A stretch of DNA of 60,255 nt, taken from NCBI GenBank assembly GCA_002420115.1, contig DIHK01000025.1, positions 1-60,255 of the forward strand. The letters are read 5' to 3'. The translations under genes were made by a program, and so were the position numbers. This document shows positions 8,179 through 16,172 of this stretch, in pieces. The notes below the pieces were generated by a model that ran no database searches, was not told where the DNA came from, and saw nothing but the letters and a program-made list of their open reading frames with translations. This DNA comes from Nitrospira sp. UBA5698 (GTDB lineage: Bacteria > Nitrospirota > Nitrospiria > Nitrospirales > Nitrospiraceae). Within the stretch, counting starts at the first letter, position 1. Each line of letters opens with the position of its first letter.

Positions 8179-8447
8179 TTAAAGTCCGTATTCCAACTCC
8201 GCTGAGGCCCTTGACCAAGAACCAAGGAGAAGTCGACGTCACAGCCGGTTCGATCACCGATCTGGTCAATTCGCTGGAAGCTTCCTATCCCGGCATCAAA
8301 GCTCGCCTCTGCGACGACAGCGGAGAGCTGCGCCGGTTCGTCAACATCTATGTCAACGAGGAAGACATCCGTTTCCTCAAAGGCAAAGATACCACCTTGA
8401 AAACCGGCGACGAAGTCTCGATCGTGCCGGCGATCGCGGGAGGGTAA
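8175..8447 (+). CDS. cysO: CysO-like sulfur carrier protein
   Basis: A 90-residue ubiquitin-fold protein ending in free Gly-Gly (VPAIAGG). The start MIKVRIPTPLRPLT, the middle RRFVNIYVNEEDIRF and the end GDEVSIVPAIAGG closely resemble mycobacterial CysO, which carries sulfur as a C-terminal thiocarboxylate for cysteine synthesis. The ATG overlaps the stop of the threonine-synthase-like gene, and the NIL-domain gene begins 2 bases after its stop, so this is a tight translational unit. The JAMM protease encoded downstream is the expected partner that would release cysteine from the carrier. Confidence 0.9.
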   Translation: MIKVRIPTPLRPLTKNQGEVDVTAGSITDLVNSLEASYPGIKARLCDDSGELRRFVNIYVNEEDIRFLKGKDTTLKTGDEVSIVPAIAGG

Positions 8448-8449
8448 TC

Positions 8450-8689
8450 ATGGCGCATTTGCGATTCCATATTCGCTTTCCTGAAGAGGGGATTCGACAG
8501 CCGATCATCTATCAGATTGGCCGCGAGTACAACGTCGTCACCGACGTCAGACGAGCCGATGTGCGAGACACGACGGGCTGGGCGGATGTCGAATTTACAG
8601 GGGACACAGCAGAGATTGAGCGCGCACTCGAAGGCCTACGCAAGAAAGGCTGCAGCGTCGATCCGATTGAATTGAATGTGGTGGAATAA
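8450..8689 (+). CDS. NIL-domain protein
   Basis: A 79-residue protein consisting of one ferredoxin-like NIL domain (named from the Asn-Ile-Leu motif in MetN). It shows the RFHIRFPEEGIRQPIIYQIG start, a VVTDVRRADVRDTTGW strand and the IERALEGLRKKG helix. In MetN the domain is a regulatory methionine-binding module, and stand-alone or ferredoxin-fused NIL proteins are associated with sulfur assimilation and homocysteine synthesis in some microbes. Its position directly after the CysO-like gene suggests a sensor or accessory role in sulfur transfer. No iron-sulfur Cys motif is present. Confidence 0.8.
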   Translation: MAHLRFHIRFPEEGIRQPIIYQIGREYNVVTDVRRADVRDTTGWADVEFTGDTAEIERALEGLRKKGCSVDPIELNVVE

Positions 8690-8772
8690 TAAATAAGTGA
8701 AGCGTCACTCGTGAAGCGTATCTCGTGCGCGGACCGCGCTTCACGCTTCACGAACGACGAGATACGAACACA
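8690..8772. repeat. Intergenic palindromic repeat, family B (copy 1)
   Basis: The spacer before the second moeB-like gene contains the inverted arms CGTATCTCGT (8717-8726) and ACGAGATACG (8757-8766), with inner complementary words GTGAAGCG and CGCTTCAC. The same ten-base arms recur at 44415-44457, and a 19-base stretch (gtgaagcgtcactcgtgaa) recurs in the spacer at 9577-9623. It is a dispersed palindromic intergenic element able to form a hairpin in RNA. The gene start (ATG 8773) abuts its right end. Confidence 0.65.
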
Positions 8773-9576
8773 ATGCAACTCTCTGAATCAGAAATTCAAC
8801 GCTACAGCAGGCACATCATTCTTCAGGATGTGGGCGGCAAGGGCCAACTCAAACTGAAGCGGGCCAAGGTCTTGTTGATTGGTGCCGGTGGTTTAGGATC
8901 GCCGGCTGGGCTCTATCTCGCTGCCGCCGGTATCGGCACGATCGGCTTGGTCGATGGCGATGTGGTTGACCTGTCAAACCTCCAGCGGCAGATCATGCAC
9001 TCGACTGCCACGCTCGGCAAACCAAAAGTCGAGTCCGGCAAGCAAACACTCTCGGCCATCAACCCGGAAATCACCGTCAACGCCTACCACCAATTGGTCG
9101 ATGCCGACAATATCATTCCGCTCATCTCGCAATACGATATCGTGCTCGATGGCTCGGATAATTTTACGACTCGGTTTTTGGTGAACGACGCCTGCTTCTT
9201 CGCCAAGAAAACGCTGATCTCCGCCAGCATGTTCCGGTTCGAAGGTCAGCTCACGGCGATCAAACCGCACCAAGGCTATCCCTGCTACCGCTGCCTCTAT
9301 CCAGAACCTCCGCCTGCTGGTCTGGTTCCGAACTGCCAGGAAGCCGGTGTGCTGGGCGTGTTAGCCGGTACGATGGGCATCCTCCAGGCCTCGGAAGCGA
9401 TCAAGGAAATTCTCGGGATCGGCGAAACCATCGCGGATAAGCTTGTGATCTACGACGCGCTCGACATGAAATTCCGCAAAGTCAGTCGCCCCAAAGATCC
9501 GGCCTGTCCTCTGTGCGGGCCGAATCCGAAAATCAAGGATCTCAGTCTGGACTACACGGTCAGCTGCACGATTTGA
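8773..9576 (+). CDS. moeB: MoeB/ThiF-type sulfur-carrier adenylyltransferase (copy B)
   Basis: A 267-residue paralogue of the gene at 6087 with the same signatures: GAGGLGSPAGLYLAAAGIG, DGDVVDLSNLQRQIMH, LDGSDNFTTRFLVND, CYRCLYPEPPPAG and CPLCGPNP. The start is MQLSESEIQRYSRHI; an upstream in-frame ATG at 8725 lies in the palindromic repeat and is rejected. No rhodanese domain follows. Its place between the CysO-like/NIL pair and the JAMM protease suggests that it activates the CysO-like carrier, leaving copy A for the ThiS-like carrier. That division of labour is inference. Confidence 0.92.
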   Translation: MQLSESEIQRYSRHIILQDVGGKGQLKLKRAKVLLIGAGGLGSPAGLYLAAAGIGTIGLVDGDVVDLSNLQRQIMHSTATLGKPKVESGKQTLSAINPEITVNAYHQLVDADNIIPLISQYDIVLDGSDNFTTRFLVNDACFFAKKTLISASMFRFEGQLTAIKPHQGYPCYRCLYPEPPPAGLVPNCQEAGVLGVLAGTMGILQASEAIKEILGIGETIADKLVIYDALDMKFRKVSRPKDPACPLCGPNPKIKDLSLDYTVSCTI

Positions 9577-9623
9577 GAACCCCGTGAAGCGTCACTCGTG
9601 AAACGTGAAGCGTAAAGACTACC
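9577..9623. repeat. Intergenic repeat, family B (partial copy)
   Basis: A 47-base spacer made almost entirely of the words GTGAAGCGT, CACTCGTGAA and CGTGAAGCGT. It shares 19 identical bases with 8698-8716. It lacks the CGTATCTCGT/ACGAGATACG arms, so it is a partial or decayed copy. Confidence 0.55.
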
Positions 9624-10133
9624 GTGGCTGACCTCATCATTCCGAAAGCTATCCTTGACGACATCATCGCCCATGCGAAGGAGCTGACTCCGTACGAATG
9701 TTGCGGGCTCCTGGCTGGAAATAACGGTGTGGTCAGCCGTCTCTATCGCATCAAGAACATTGTTGCGATGGAAGGTGCGCAAAACCTGTCCTCATTCGAT
9801 TCAGCCAAAGCCGCGCATCTAGAACGGCTCTCTCCTGAAGAACGAGCAGAGATTGCCTTCGTCATGGACATGCAAGACTTCTCTACCGCCAAGAAAGACA
9901 TGCGCAATAACGGACTTGATCTCCAAGTGGTGTATCACTCACACCCACACGATCCAGCCCGTCCCTCCGTCACCGACATTAAAATCGCCACCGACTATGA
10001 AGAGATTTGGCCCAAGATCAATCTCCCCCTGCCCGCTTACCTCATCGTCTCGCTCATGAACCCAGAACCGGATGTGAAGACCTATTGGATTAAGTCTGGT
10101 CAGGTCTCCATTGCCGAGGTCATCATCCGCTAA
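9624..10133 (+). CDS. JAMM/MPN zinc metalloprotease, Mec+-like
   Basis: A 169-residue MPN-fold protein with a complete JAMM site: Glu25, His105-Ser-His107, Ser115 and Asp118 (pattern His-x-His-x7-Ser-x2-Asp). Bacterial relatives such as Mec+ cleave cysteine from the CysO-cysteine adduct, and HcyD-type relatives trim a residue after Gly-Gly of a carrier. Both jobs fit this cluster, since one carrier ends in Gly-Gly and the other in Gly-Gly-Gly-Arg. Translation probably begins at GTG 9624. The gene closes the sulfur-transfer cluster. Confidence 0.9.
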   Translation: MADLIIPKAILDDIIAHAKELTPYECCGLLAGNNGVVSRLYRIKNIVAMEGAQNLSSFDSAKAAHLERLSPEERAEIAFVMDMQDFSTAKKDMRNNGLDLQVVYHSHPHDPARPSVTDIKIATDYEEIWPKINLPLPAYLIVSLMNPEPDVKTYWIKSGQVSIAEVIIR

Positions 10134-10208
10134 GCCTACTTTTCTGGTTCACATTCCACTTCGAAATATACTAATGTTCCTCCAGGATCTAGACGAGGAG
10201 CATCGCTC

Positions 10209-10544
10209 ATGAAACTATTGAAACCGTCCCTCTCGTTGTTCTTGCTGCTGCTCACGTTCCGGGCTGTCCCATCCCTTGCCGAAGACCGTAGTTTTTATAG
10301 CCCCGTGATTTACATCGATACAGAAAAGAGTCAGATCCTGATCTCGACCAGTGCCACAGTGTTCTATATTGAAGTCCCGGAAGCCGCGAAACCGCACATG
10401 GAGAAGCTCCCGCTCTCAGGCCTCGTGGACTTTGTCGTCGAGATGCGGGGTGAGGAAAAACCGCCGTTGATCAAAACCTGGAAAGTGAAATCAGGAGAGT
10501 CGACCTGCATGTACTTCAACGGGAAGGAATGCAAGGAGCGGTAA
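10209..10544 (+). CDS. Small secreted hypothetical protein
   Basis: A 111-residue protein with a clear signal peptide (poly-Leu core, cleavage near PSLA-ED at residue 25). The mature part is beta-rich (SPVIYIDTEKSQILISTSAT) with a Cys pair near the end (STCMYFNGKECKER) that could form a disulfide. GACGAGGAG lies upstream of the ATG as a ribosome site. Not recognised as a known family. It follows the JAMM gene by 75 bases and may be transcribed with it. Confidence 0.7.
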   Translation: MKLLKPSLSLFLLLLTFRAVPSLAEDRSFYSPVIYIDTEKSQILISTSATVFYIEVPEAAKPHMEKLPLSGLVDFVVEMRGEEKPPLIKTWKVKSGESTCMYFNGKECKER

Positions 10545-10582
10545 GTTCCTCCACTCTATCTCGTCGCTTCACCACCACTTCA

Positions 10583-10792
10583 TTATTCCCCACTCCCGGC
10601 CATGTCGTCGATGAGGGGGCGATTGATATCGGAGCACCCGCAACAGATGGTATCGAAGAGTGTGTCCGCGTCTGCGACGAAATTCTTTTCGTCGGTGAGC
10701 TTATCCGCGATGACCTGGGCATAACAGATCTCACAGAGCATCATCAAGCCACGCGACACGCCGACTGTTTTTCGTCCTGTACTCGTAGCCAT
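10583..10792 (-). CDS. Small Cys-rich hypothetical protein
   Basis: A 69-residue protein with a CEIC pair near residue 20 and a CCGC cluster near residue 50, which suggests a zinc or metal site. No signal peptide. It lies 5 bases downstream of another Cys-rich gene on the same strand, so the two are probably an operon. The family is not recognised. Confidence 0.5.
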   Translation of the reverse strand: MATSTGRKTVGVSRGLMMLCEICYAQVIADKLTDEKNFVADADTLFDTICCGCSDINRPLIDDMAGSGE

Positions 10793-10797
10793 GGGGT

Positions 10798-11103
10798 CTA
10801 TACCGATCCTTTCTGAAGAGCCATAAAGAAATCTTCGGCTTCGAGGTCAATCCCACACTGTGGGCACTCGTAGGGCCGATCTGGTTCTGGAACATTCAAG
10901 GGAGTCTGATCAATACGCCCTCGGCAGACATGGTAAAACCGCCCGCGCGCATGTTCGTCGTCCAACGGATCACTTTCGTACACCAGCACCATAAATCTCC
11001 CCACTCCCTCGTTCTTCTTCGGAAGTATAACGAGCTCGGATTTACAACCGCAACCACTGCAGACGATCCTGCCATAGCCGGCACGGAGGGGCCTACTCCT
11101 CAC
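10798..11103 (-). CDS. Zinc-ribbon-like hypothetical protein
   Basis: A protein of up to 101 residues with two Cys pairs, CSGCGCK near residue 15 and CPQCGID near residue 85, and a single Cys between them (HVCRGRI). Spacing of this kind is typical of zinc-ribbon proteins. The start is uncertain: the longest form uses GTG at 11103 without a good ribosome site. It precedes the second Cys-rich gene by 5 bases. Confidence 0.5.
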   Translation of the reverse strand: MRSRPLRAGYGRIVCSGCGCKSELVILPKKNEGVGRFMVLVYESDPLDDEHARGRFYHVCRGRIDQTPLNVPEPDRPYECPQCGIDLEAEDFFMALQKGSV

Positions 11104-11182
11104 TAGTCATCGGTCATTCGCAGAACAGCCGGTTGCTTCCTTCCCACCAATGGCCATTGACTATCGCCCCTCAAGCATCCTG

Positions 11183-12907
11183 TCACACTTGGAACTGGGC
11201 TTCATAGAGACCCGCATACACCCCGCCTCGGCTCAGCAGTTCCTCATGCCGACCATCTTCAACTAACCGGCCGTTTTCAAGCACGAGAATCCTGTCCACG
11301 TCATGCAACGTCGAGAGGCGATGAGCGATGATGAAGGTGGTGCGTCCAGCGGTGAGTTCGTTCAAAGCCTCCCGGATTTTGACTTCCGTCTCCGTATCAA
11401 TGTTGGATGTCGCCTCATCGAAGATGACGATGGGGGGATCTTTCAGCAACACCCGGGCGATCGAGACCCGCTGTTTTTGCCCCACGGAGAGTTTCACACC
11501 CCGTTCACCGATCCAGGTTTCGTAACCTTCCGGCAACGCAGCGATAAACTCATGGGCCCGGGCGGCTCGCGCCGACGCTTCCAGCCGATCCTGATCCGCG
11601 TTCAAATCGCCGTACAAGAGATTTTCTTTGACGGTCCCGTTAAACAGAAATGGCTCCTGCTGCACAAACCCGATCTGCTGACGAAGATAGGCAAGGGGAA
11701 GATCGCGAAGATCTTTCCCATCGATCAGAATCGCTCCGTCTGTGACGTCATAGAACCGCATCAACAATTTCAAAAGCGTACTCTTTCCTGCTCCGCTCAT
11801 CCCGACCAAGGCCACACGTTCTCCCGCTGAAACTCTCGCTGAGAACCCTTTGAGAACCGGCACATCAGGTCGATAGTAGAACTGTACCTGCTCGAATCGT
11901 ACTTCACCCTGGGCACGTTGGTCTGGGGCGAGCAGGCCGGGACGATCGGCTACATCAGGCACCGTATCCAACACATCAAAGACCCGTTCACTCGCAGCCA
12001 AGGCATGCTGCAGCATATGATTGACCGAGTGGATCTGGTTAATGGGCACATAGAACATCGCTAAGTACGAAAGAAACAACACCAACTCACCCAGTGTGAG
12101 CCGCCCGTCCATCACCTCGCCGGCGCCATACCAGAGAATTAAAATAGTCCCGAAGGCCCCGACGAGAATCATCCCCGGGGAGTACATCGACCATAAGACC
12201 ATCGCCTTAAGATTCTTGTCACTGTAGGCCTGGCTCAACCGGTCGAATCGTGCTTGCTCGTGCCCCTGGCGACCAAATCCCATTGTTTCTCTGATACCGG
12301 ACAGAGCATCTTGCAAGTAGCCATTCAGCTCCGCGGCACTCTGGCGGGTCTCCCGATAGTAGCCGTGTACCTTGGATGTAAACCAACTGGCCGATAGGGC
12401 GAGCAGCGGGATCGGCAGCAGCGCAAGCACCGCCAGCTTCCAATTCAGCATGAACAAGAGCCCTGTGATGCCGACCAGAGTCAACGATGCCGTCATCATC
12501 CCCTCAAGCCCATCGATAAAAATCCGCTCGACATGTTCGGTGTCGTTCGTCACACGGGACATGATTTCGCCCGTCGAGCGATTCTCGAAATAGGTGATCG
12601 ATAGGCGTTGCAGCGCGGCGAAGATATGCCGGCGAAGATCGTGCACCACCGTCTGCTCGAGCTGGTTATTGAGACGGATGCGCAACGAGGCGAAAACATT
12701 CTTGAAGACGTATGCAGCAACCAGAAGCCCGATCACCCCCGGCAACAATGAAGCCTGCTTGGCTTGAATCACGTCGTCAATAATGATCTTGATGACCCAG
12801 GGCGGCACCAGCTCCATCGCCGTCGCACAGGCGGCACAGAGTAAGGTCAGAATGGCCAGCGTACGATGGGGCCGCAGATATTGCAGGACGCGAAGAAGGG
12901 CTTTCAC
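11183..12907 (-). CDS. MsbA-like ABC exporter, fused permease and ATPase
   Basis: A 574-residue half-transporter. Residues 1-310 hold the six-helix type I exporter domain (with ENRSTGEIMSRVTNDTEHVE in the usual coupling region). The ATPase follows with Walker A (GMSGAGKST), Q-loop (IGFVQQEP), signature (LSVGQKQR), Walker B (IVIFDEATSNID) and switch His (IIAHRLST), all intact. It should act as a homodimer in the inner membrane, exporting lipid or a lipophilic compound. The exact substrate is not evident; lipid A-core flipping is one option. Confidence 0.9.
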   Translation of the reverse strand: MKALLRVLQYLRPHRTLAILTLLCAACATAMELVPPWVIKIIIDDVIQAKQASLLPGVIGLLVAAYVFKNVFASLRIRLNNQLEQTVVHDLRRHIFAALQRLSITYFENRSTGEIMSRVTNDTEHVERIFIDGLEGMMTASLTLVGITGLLFMLNWKLAVLALLPIPLLALSASWFTSKVHGYYRETRQSAAELNGYLQDALSGIRETMGFGRQGHEQARFDRLSQAYSDKNLKAMVLWSMYSPGMILVGAFGTILILWYGAGEVMDGRLTLGELVLFLSYLAMFYVPINQIHSVNHMLQHALAASERVFDVLDTVPDVADRPGLLAPDQRAQGEVRFEQVQFYYRPDVPVLKGFSARVSAGERVALVGMSGAGKSTLLKLLMRFYDVTDGAILIDGKDLRDLPLAYLRQQIGFVQQEPFLFNGTVKENLLYGDLNADQDRLEASARAARAHEFIAALPEGYETWIGERGVKLSVGQKQRVSIARVLLKDPPIVIFDEATSNIDTETEVKIREALNELTAGRTTFIIAHRLSTLHDVDRILVLENGRLVEDGRHEELLSRGGVYAGLYEAQFQV

Positions 12908-12929
12908 AAGCGGTTCGACAAGGCAGGCA

Positions 12930-13475
12930 TTAGATTACGTTAGAAGACTCTTTCTGCCAATATTGTGAAAATTCGTCAAGCTGCGTAAGGGTAGACATAT
13001 CCGTCATCCGATCGAGAAAAACCTTGCCGATCAAGTGATCAAGCTCGTGCTGAATACAGACTGCATATAATTCCGTCGCTTCAAAATCCAAGGCCTTGCC
13101 CTTCCGGTCCAATCCCTTGACTCGCACCAGCGACGGTCTGGTGACTTTCCCCCTCAAGCCGTCGACACTCAGACACCCTTCCCAATTCTCCACCTGTTCA
13201 GGTCCATAATAGACGATCGACGGGTTGATGAGCACAGTTTCAGGAAAGCCTCCTTCCCCTTTGCAGCCCATGACGACCAATTGAATCGAGCGAGAGACTT
13301 GAGGCGCCGCCAGCCCGATCCCCGGTTCGTCATACATCACTTCGAACATGTCGTCGATCAACCGCTGGATCTCCGACGACTTGATCTCTCGCGGATCAAC
13401 CGGGGCTGCCACCTTCCGAAGGATCGGATTCCCAAGTTTGGCGATTTTGAGCATGGTTCCAGGCTTCAATGTCAT
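12930..13475 (-). CDS. def: Peptide deformylase
   Basis: A protein of up to 181 residues with all three deformylase motifs: GIGLAAPQ (residues 52-59), EGCLS with metal ligand Cys101, and QHELDH with His143, Glu144 and His147. It removes the formyl group from nascent polypeptides, using Fe2+ or a similar metal. The start may be ATG 13475 or the inner ATG 13454 (MLKIAKLGNP), which is closer to the usual N-terminus. It lies between an ABC exporter gene and a HEAT-repeat gene rather than beside fmt. Confidence 0.95.
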   Translation of the reverse strand: MTLKPGTMLKIAKLGNPILRKVAAPVDPREIKSSEIQRLIDDMFEVMYDEPGIGLAAPQVSRSIQLVVMGCKGEGGFPETVLINPSIVYYGPEQVENWEGCLSVDGLRGKVTRPSLVRVKGLDRKGKALDFEATELYAVCIQHELDHLIGKVFLDRMTDMSTLTQLDEFSQYWQKESSNVI

Positions 13476-13534
13476 ACCCTCTACAGTATTCGTACCATAG
13501 CCATCTTCGAGCCCGCAACCTCCTCAGCGTCCCG

Positions 13535-14332
13535 TCACAGACTCCGCTTGGGTTGGCGAGGTTCCGGAATCTCGAAGGTCTCTTTGTTGATATCCCACCA
13601 CTCGACCCATTCACTCGACCAGGCCGCGCGATCCTGTTTCGTCGAGGTGTCCCAATCGTGAAATTCAGTTTCATGGCGGGTCAGAATCCAAAGCGATTGC
13701 AGCGCCGACAGCGCCACGAACCGTTCCTCATCGCTGACCATGGGAATCAGGATTGGAATGACGGCCTTCTGACGGATATACCGCGACTCAAACGCAGCGG
13801 ACTTTCTCACGGATGGATTGGGATCTTTGGCCATAACATCGAGGGCTTCGGAGGCTTTCGCCGCATCCAGACGAACCGCCACCCGTAACGCATGTTCTCG
13901 CACTCGTGACAGTTCGCTCGGCTCCTTCGCGGTCTCGACGAGCGCCGGCACGCCTGCCACCCCCTTCATCATCAGCAGCGTTTCAATCGCATTGTACCGG
14001 ATTCTGGGACTGGACATGGTCAAGGCCTTGATCAACACTGGAACCGACGATTCACCCAAATGTACGAATTCCCCCATGGCCCAAAACTCTTGCTTCCCTT
14101 CCAGCAACGGCAACAACGCCTCGGCTCGCTTGAGCTCTTCCGGGCCAAGTGGAGTCTTATTGGGAGGAATGGAAACATCCGGCACATCTGGACTGACTGG
14201 TGGAGCGTCATACGGCACCTGAACGGCCCAGACTCGACTCTCCTCCGCCCATGCGCACAGAGAGCCCGCCCCACCCATCATGCTCAACAATCCGATCATT
14301 CCCAGTCGGCAGAACAGACACAATTGATTCAC
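13535..14332 (-). CDS. Exported HEAT-repeat protein
   Basis: A 265-residue protein with a signal peptide (residues 1-29, ending CAWAEE), a Pro-rich linker, then four to five alpha-alpha repeats with the HEAT/PBS pattern (VPVLIKALTMSSPRIRYNAI, VPALVETA, NPSVRKSAAF, VIPILIPMVSDEERFVALSAL). Such repeats bind other proteins. The end is Trp-rich (WSSEWVEWWDIN). It is likely periplasmic. The partner is unknown, and neighbouring genes give no clue. Confidence 0.75.
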   Translation of the reverse strand: MNQLCLFCRLGMIGLLSMMGGAGSLCAWAEESRVWAVQVPYDAPPVSPDVPDVSIPPNKTPLGPEELKRAEALLPLLEGKQEFWAMGEFVHLGESSVPVLIKALTMSSPRIRYNAIETLLMMKGVAGVPALVETAKEPSELSRVREHALRVAVRLDAAKASEALDVMAKDPNPSVRKSAAFESRYIRQKAVIPILIPMVSDEERFVALSALQSLWILTRHETEFHDWDTSTKQDRAAWSSEWVEWWDINKETFEIPEPRQPKRSL

Positions 14333-14509
14333 GATGATGACACTCCTCTCTCGATGGTTCGAGGCATCCCCTGTTTACACATCACTGTATACATGGATCC
14401 GTGAAGGCGGTGCCGATGACGGGACGTGTATCCTGGCGAGAGTCGAACCAGAACCTGACGAGCGTTACTCAATCCGACGCCTGTGTCAGGTTGGCGATCT
14501 GCAGCGACC

Positions 14510-14794
14510 TCATGAACCGAGTTCTCGAAGATGTTTCCGTACCCTGACCTTCTCGTGATGTTTGCGAAGCAACTGCTGGCGAACCACATCCTGGTTCTCA
14601 GCCACGATCCGGACCAGTCGATCCATATCTTCCGCATGATCACGCACCAGTTCGGACAACTTCTGGATCTGCTCTTCTAGCTTTTCCAGCCGCAAGGCCA
14701 TGTTCCGTAGTGGGTCCGAGGTTCTCTCCGCCAGCTTTGTGACCGGTCTGGACTCGACTCGTGGCAGAGCCGCGATGACAACATCTCGCTTCAT
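14510..14794 (-). CDS. Small coiled-coil hypothetical protein
   Basis: A 94-residue, highly charged protein. From about residue 35 a heptad pattern of Leu/Ile (MALRLEKLEEQIQKLSELVR) predicts a coiled coil. The tail is basic (RKHHEKVRVRKHLREL). The ATG at 14794 is preferred because AAGGAG lies 5 bases upstream; a GTG two codons earlier is possible. No family recognised. It is divergent from glgC, with about 140 bases between the start codons. Confidence 0.6.
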   Translation of the reverse strand: MKRDVVIAALPRVESRPVTKLAERTSDPLRNMALRLEKLEEQIQKLSELVRDHAEDMDRLVRIVAENQDVVRQQLLRKHHEKVRVRKHLRELGS

Positions 14795-14933
14795 ACTCAC
14801 TCCTTCTGTTCAAGGCCGACCAAGCCGAGCGGCTCAAGGCGACGTTCTGGTGGCTAGTATTATCCGCATAGCACGGGAAGTCAACGATTCCGCTTTCTTT
14901 CTATTTCCAGACGGTCCTGATAGAATCGAGAAG

Positions 14934-16172
14934 ATGAAAAATATCTTCACGATGGTCCTGGCCGGTGGGAAAGGCGAGCGGCTCAATCCCCTCACCGCAC
15001 AACGGGCCAAACCCGCAGTTCCATTCGGCGGGAAATATCGCATCATCGACTTTACGCTCAGCAACTGTTTGAACTCGGGGCTCCGTAAAGTCGCCGTCCT
15101 TATCCAATATAAATCCCATTCACTCGATCGACACATTCGAGCCGGTTGGAACATCCTCAGCGCCGACCTCGACGAATACATCGCCTCGGTTCCTCCTCAG
15201 CAACGCATCAGCGAAGATTGGTATCGCGGCACGGCCGACGCGGTGTATCAGAACATGTTCTTGATCGATGATGAACACCCCGAGTTTCTGCTGATTCTCG
15301 CGGGCGACCACATCTACAAGATGAACTACGCGGAGATGTATCACTGGCTCATCGCGACGAGTGCGGATGCGGTCGTGGGAGCCATCGATATCCCGATCCA
15401 GGAAGCTTCTCGCTTCGGTGTGATTGCCGTGAACGAAGACTATCGGATTACCCGATTCGATGAAAAACCGGCGAATCCCATTTCGCTCCCTAATGATCCG
15501 GACCATGCCTTTGCCTCGATGGGGATCTATCTCTTCCGCACCAAGGTGATCCGCGAATACCTCCTCGCCGATGCCAAAGAAGGCAGCGCGCACGACTTCG
15601 GGAAAAATATCATCCCGAAGATGATCGCCGATAAACGGGTCTATGCCTTCAAATTTCAAGACGCGAACAAGAAAGCGGTCAAGTATTGGCGTGATATCGG
15701 AACGCTCGATGCCTACTGGGAAGCCAATATGGACCTGGTCTCCGTGGACCCGCAGTTCAATTTCTACGATGCGGAGTGGCCGATCCGAACCTATCAGGGG
15801 CAGTTTCCACCGGCCAAGTTCGTCTTCGCTCAGGATTTCCAGGGAGGCCGCATGGGTGTCGCGCTTGACTCAATCGTGTGCGGCGGCTGCATCATCTCGG
15901 GTGGGCGGGTCCAGAATTCCGTCCTCTCCCCAAACGTGCACGTGCACGACCATGCTGATATCCGTGAGTCCGTCGTGATGGAAAATGTCACGATCGGAGC
16001 ACAGAGTCGGATCAGACGCGCCATCATCGACAAGGATGTGACGATCCCTCCTCAGACAGAGATCGGGTATAACCGAGAGGCCGACGCGCAGCGATTTACC
16101 GTCACGGAATCGGGCCTCGTGGTCATCTCAAAAGGAATGAAGCTGCATGCCTCCGTCGATCCATCCGGTTGA
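14934..16172 (+). CDS. glgC: Glucose-1-phosphate adenylyltransferase
   Basis: A 412-residue ADP-glucose pyrophosphorylase. It has the nucleotide loop MVLAGGKGERLNPLT, the RAKPAVPFGGKYRIIDF motif, GTADAVYQN, the catalytic ILAGDHIYKM segment, FDEKPANP and a C-terminal left-handed beta-helix. It makes ADP-glucose for glycogen. The start MKNIFTMVLAGG at 14934 is the normal one; upstream in-frame codons from 14700 overlap the divergent gene. The last 26 bases overlap the start of the helicase C-terminal half. Confidence 0.95.
   Translation: MKNIFTMVLAGGKGERLNPLTAQRAKPAVPFGGKYRIIDFTLSNCLNSGLRKVAVLIQYKSHSLDRHIRAGWNILSADLDEYIASVPPQQRISEDWYRGTADAVYQNMFLIDDEHPEFLLILAGDHIYKMNYAEMYHWLIATSADAVVGAIDIPIQEASRFGVIAVNEDYRITRFDEKPANPISLPNDPDHAFASMGIYLFRTKVIREYLLADAKEGSAHDFGKNIIPKMIADKRVYAFKFQDANKKAVKYWRDIGTLDAYWEANMDLVSVDPQFNFYDAEWPIRTYQGQFPPAKFVFAQDFQGGRMGVALDSIVCGGCIISGGRVQNSVLSPNVHVHDHADIRESVVMENVTIGAQSRIRRAIIDKDVTIPPQTEIGYNREADAQRFTVTESGLVVISKGMKLHASVDPSG

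Noticed and set aside
14329..14643. A 104-codon minus-strand frame overlapping the coiled-coil gene and its downstream spacer.
   Set aside because: It reads as low-similarity sequence in a different frame from the convincing coiled-coil gene and has no ribosome site.
14700..14933. N-terminal extension of glgC from an upstream in-frame ATG.
   Set aside because: It overlaps the divergent coiled-coil gene, and the family start MKNIFTMVLAGG lies at 14934.
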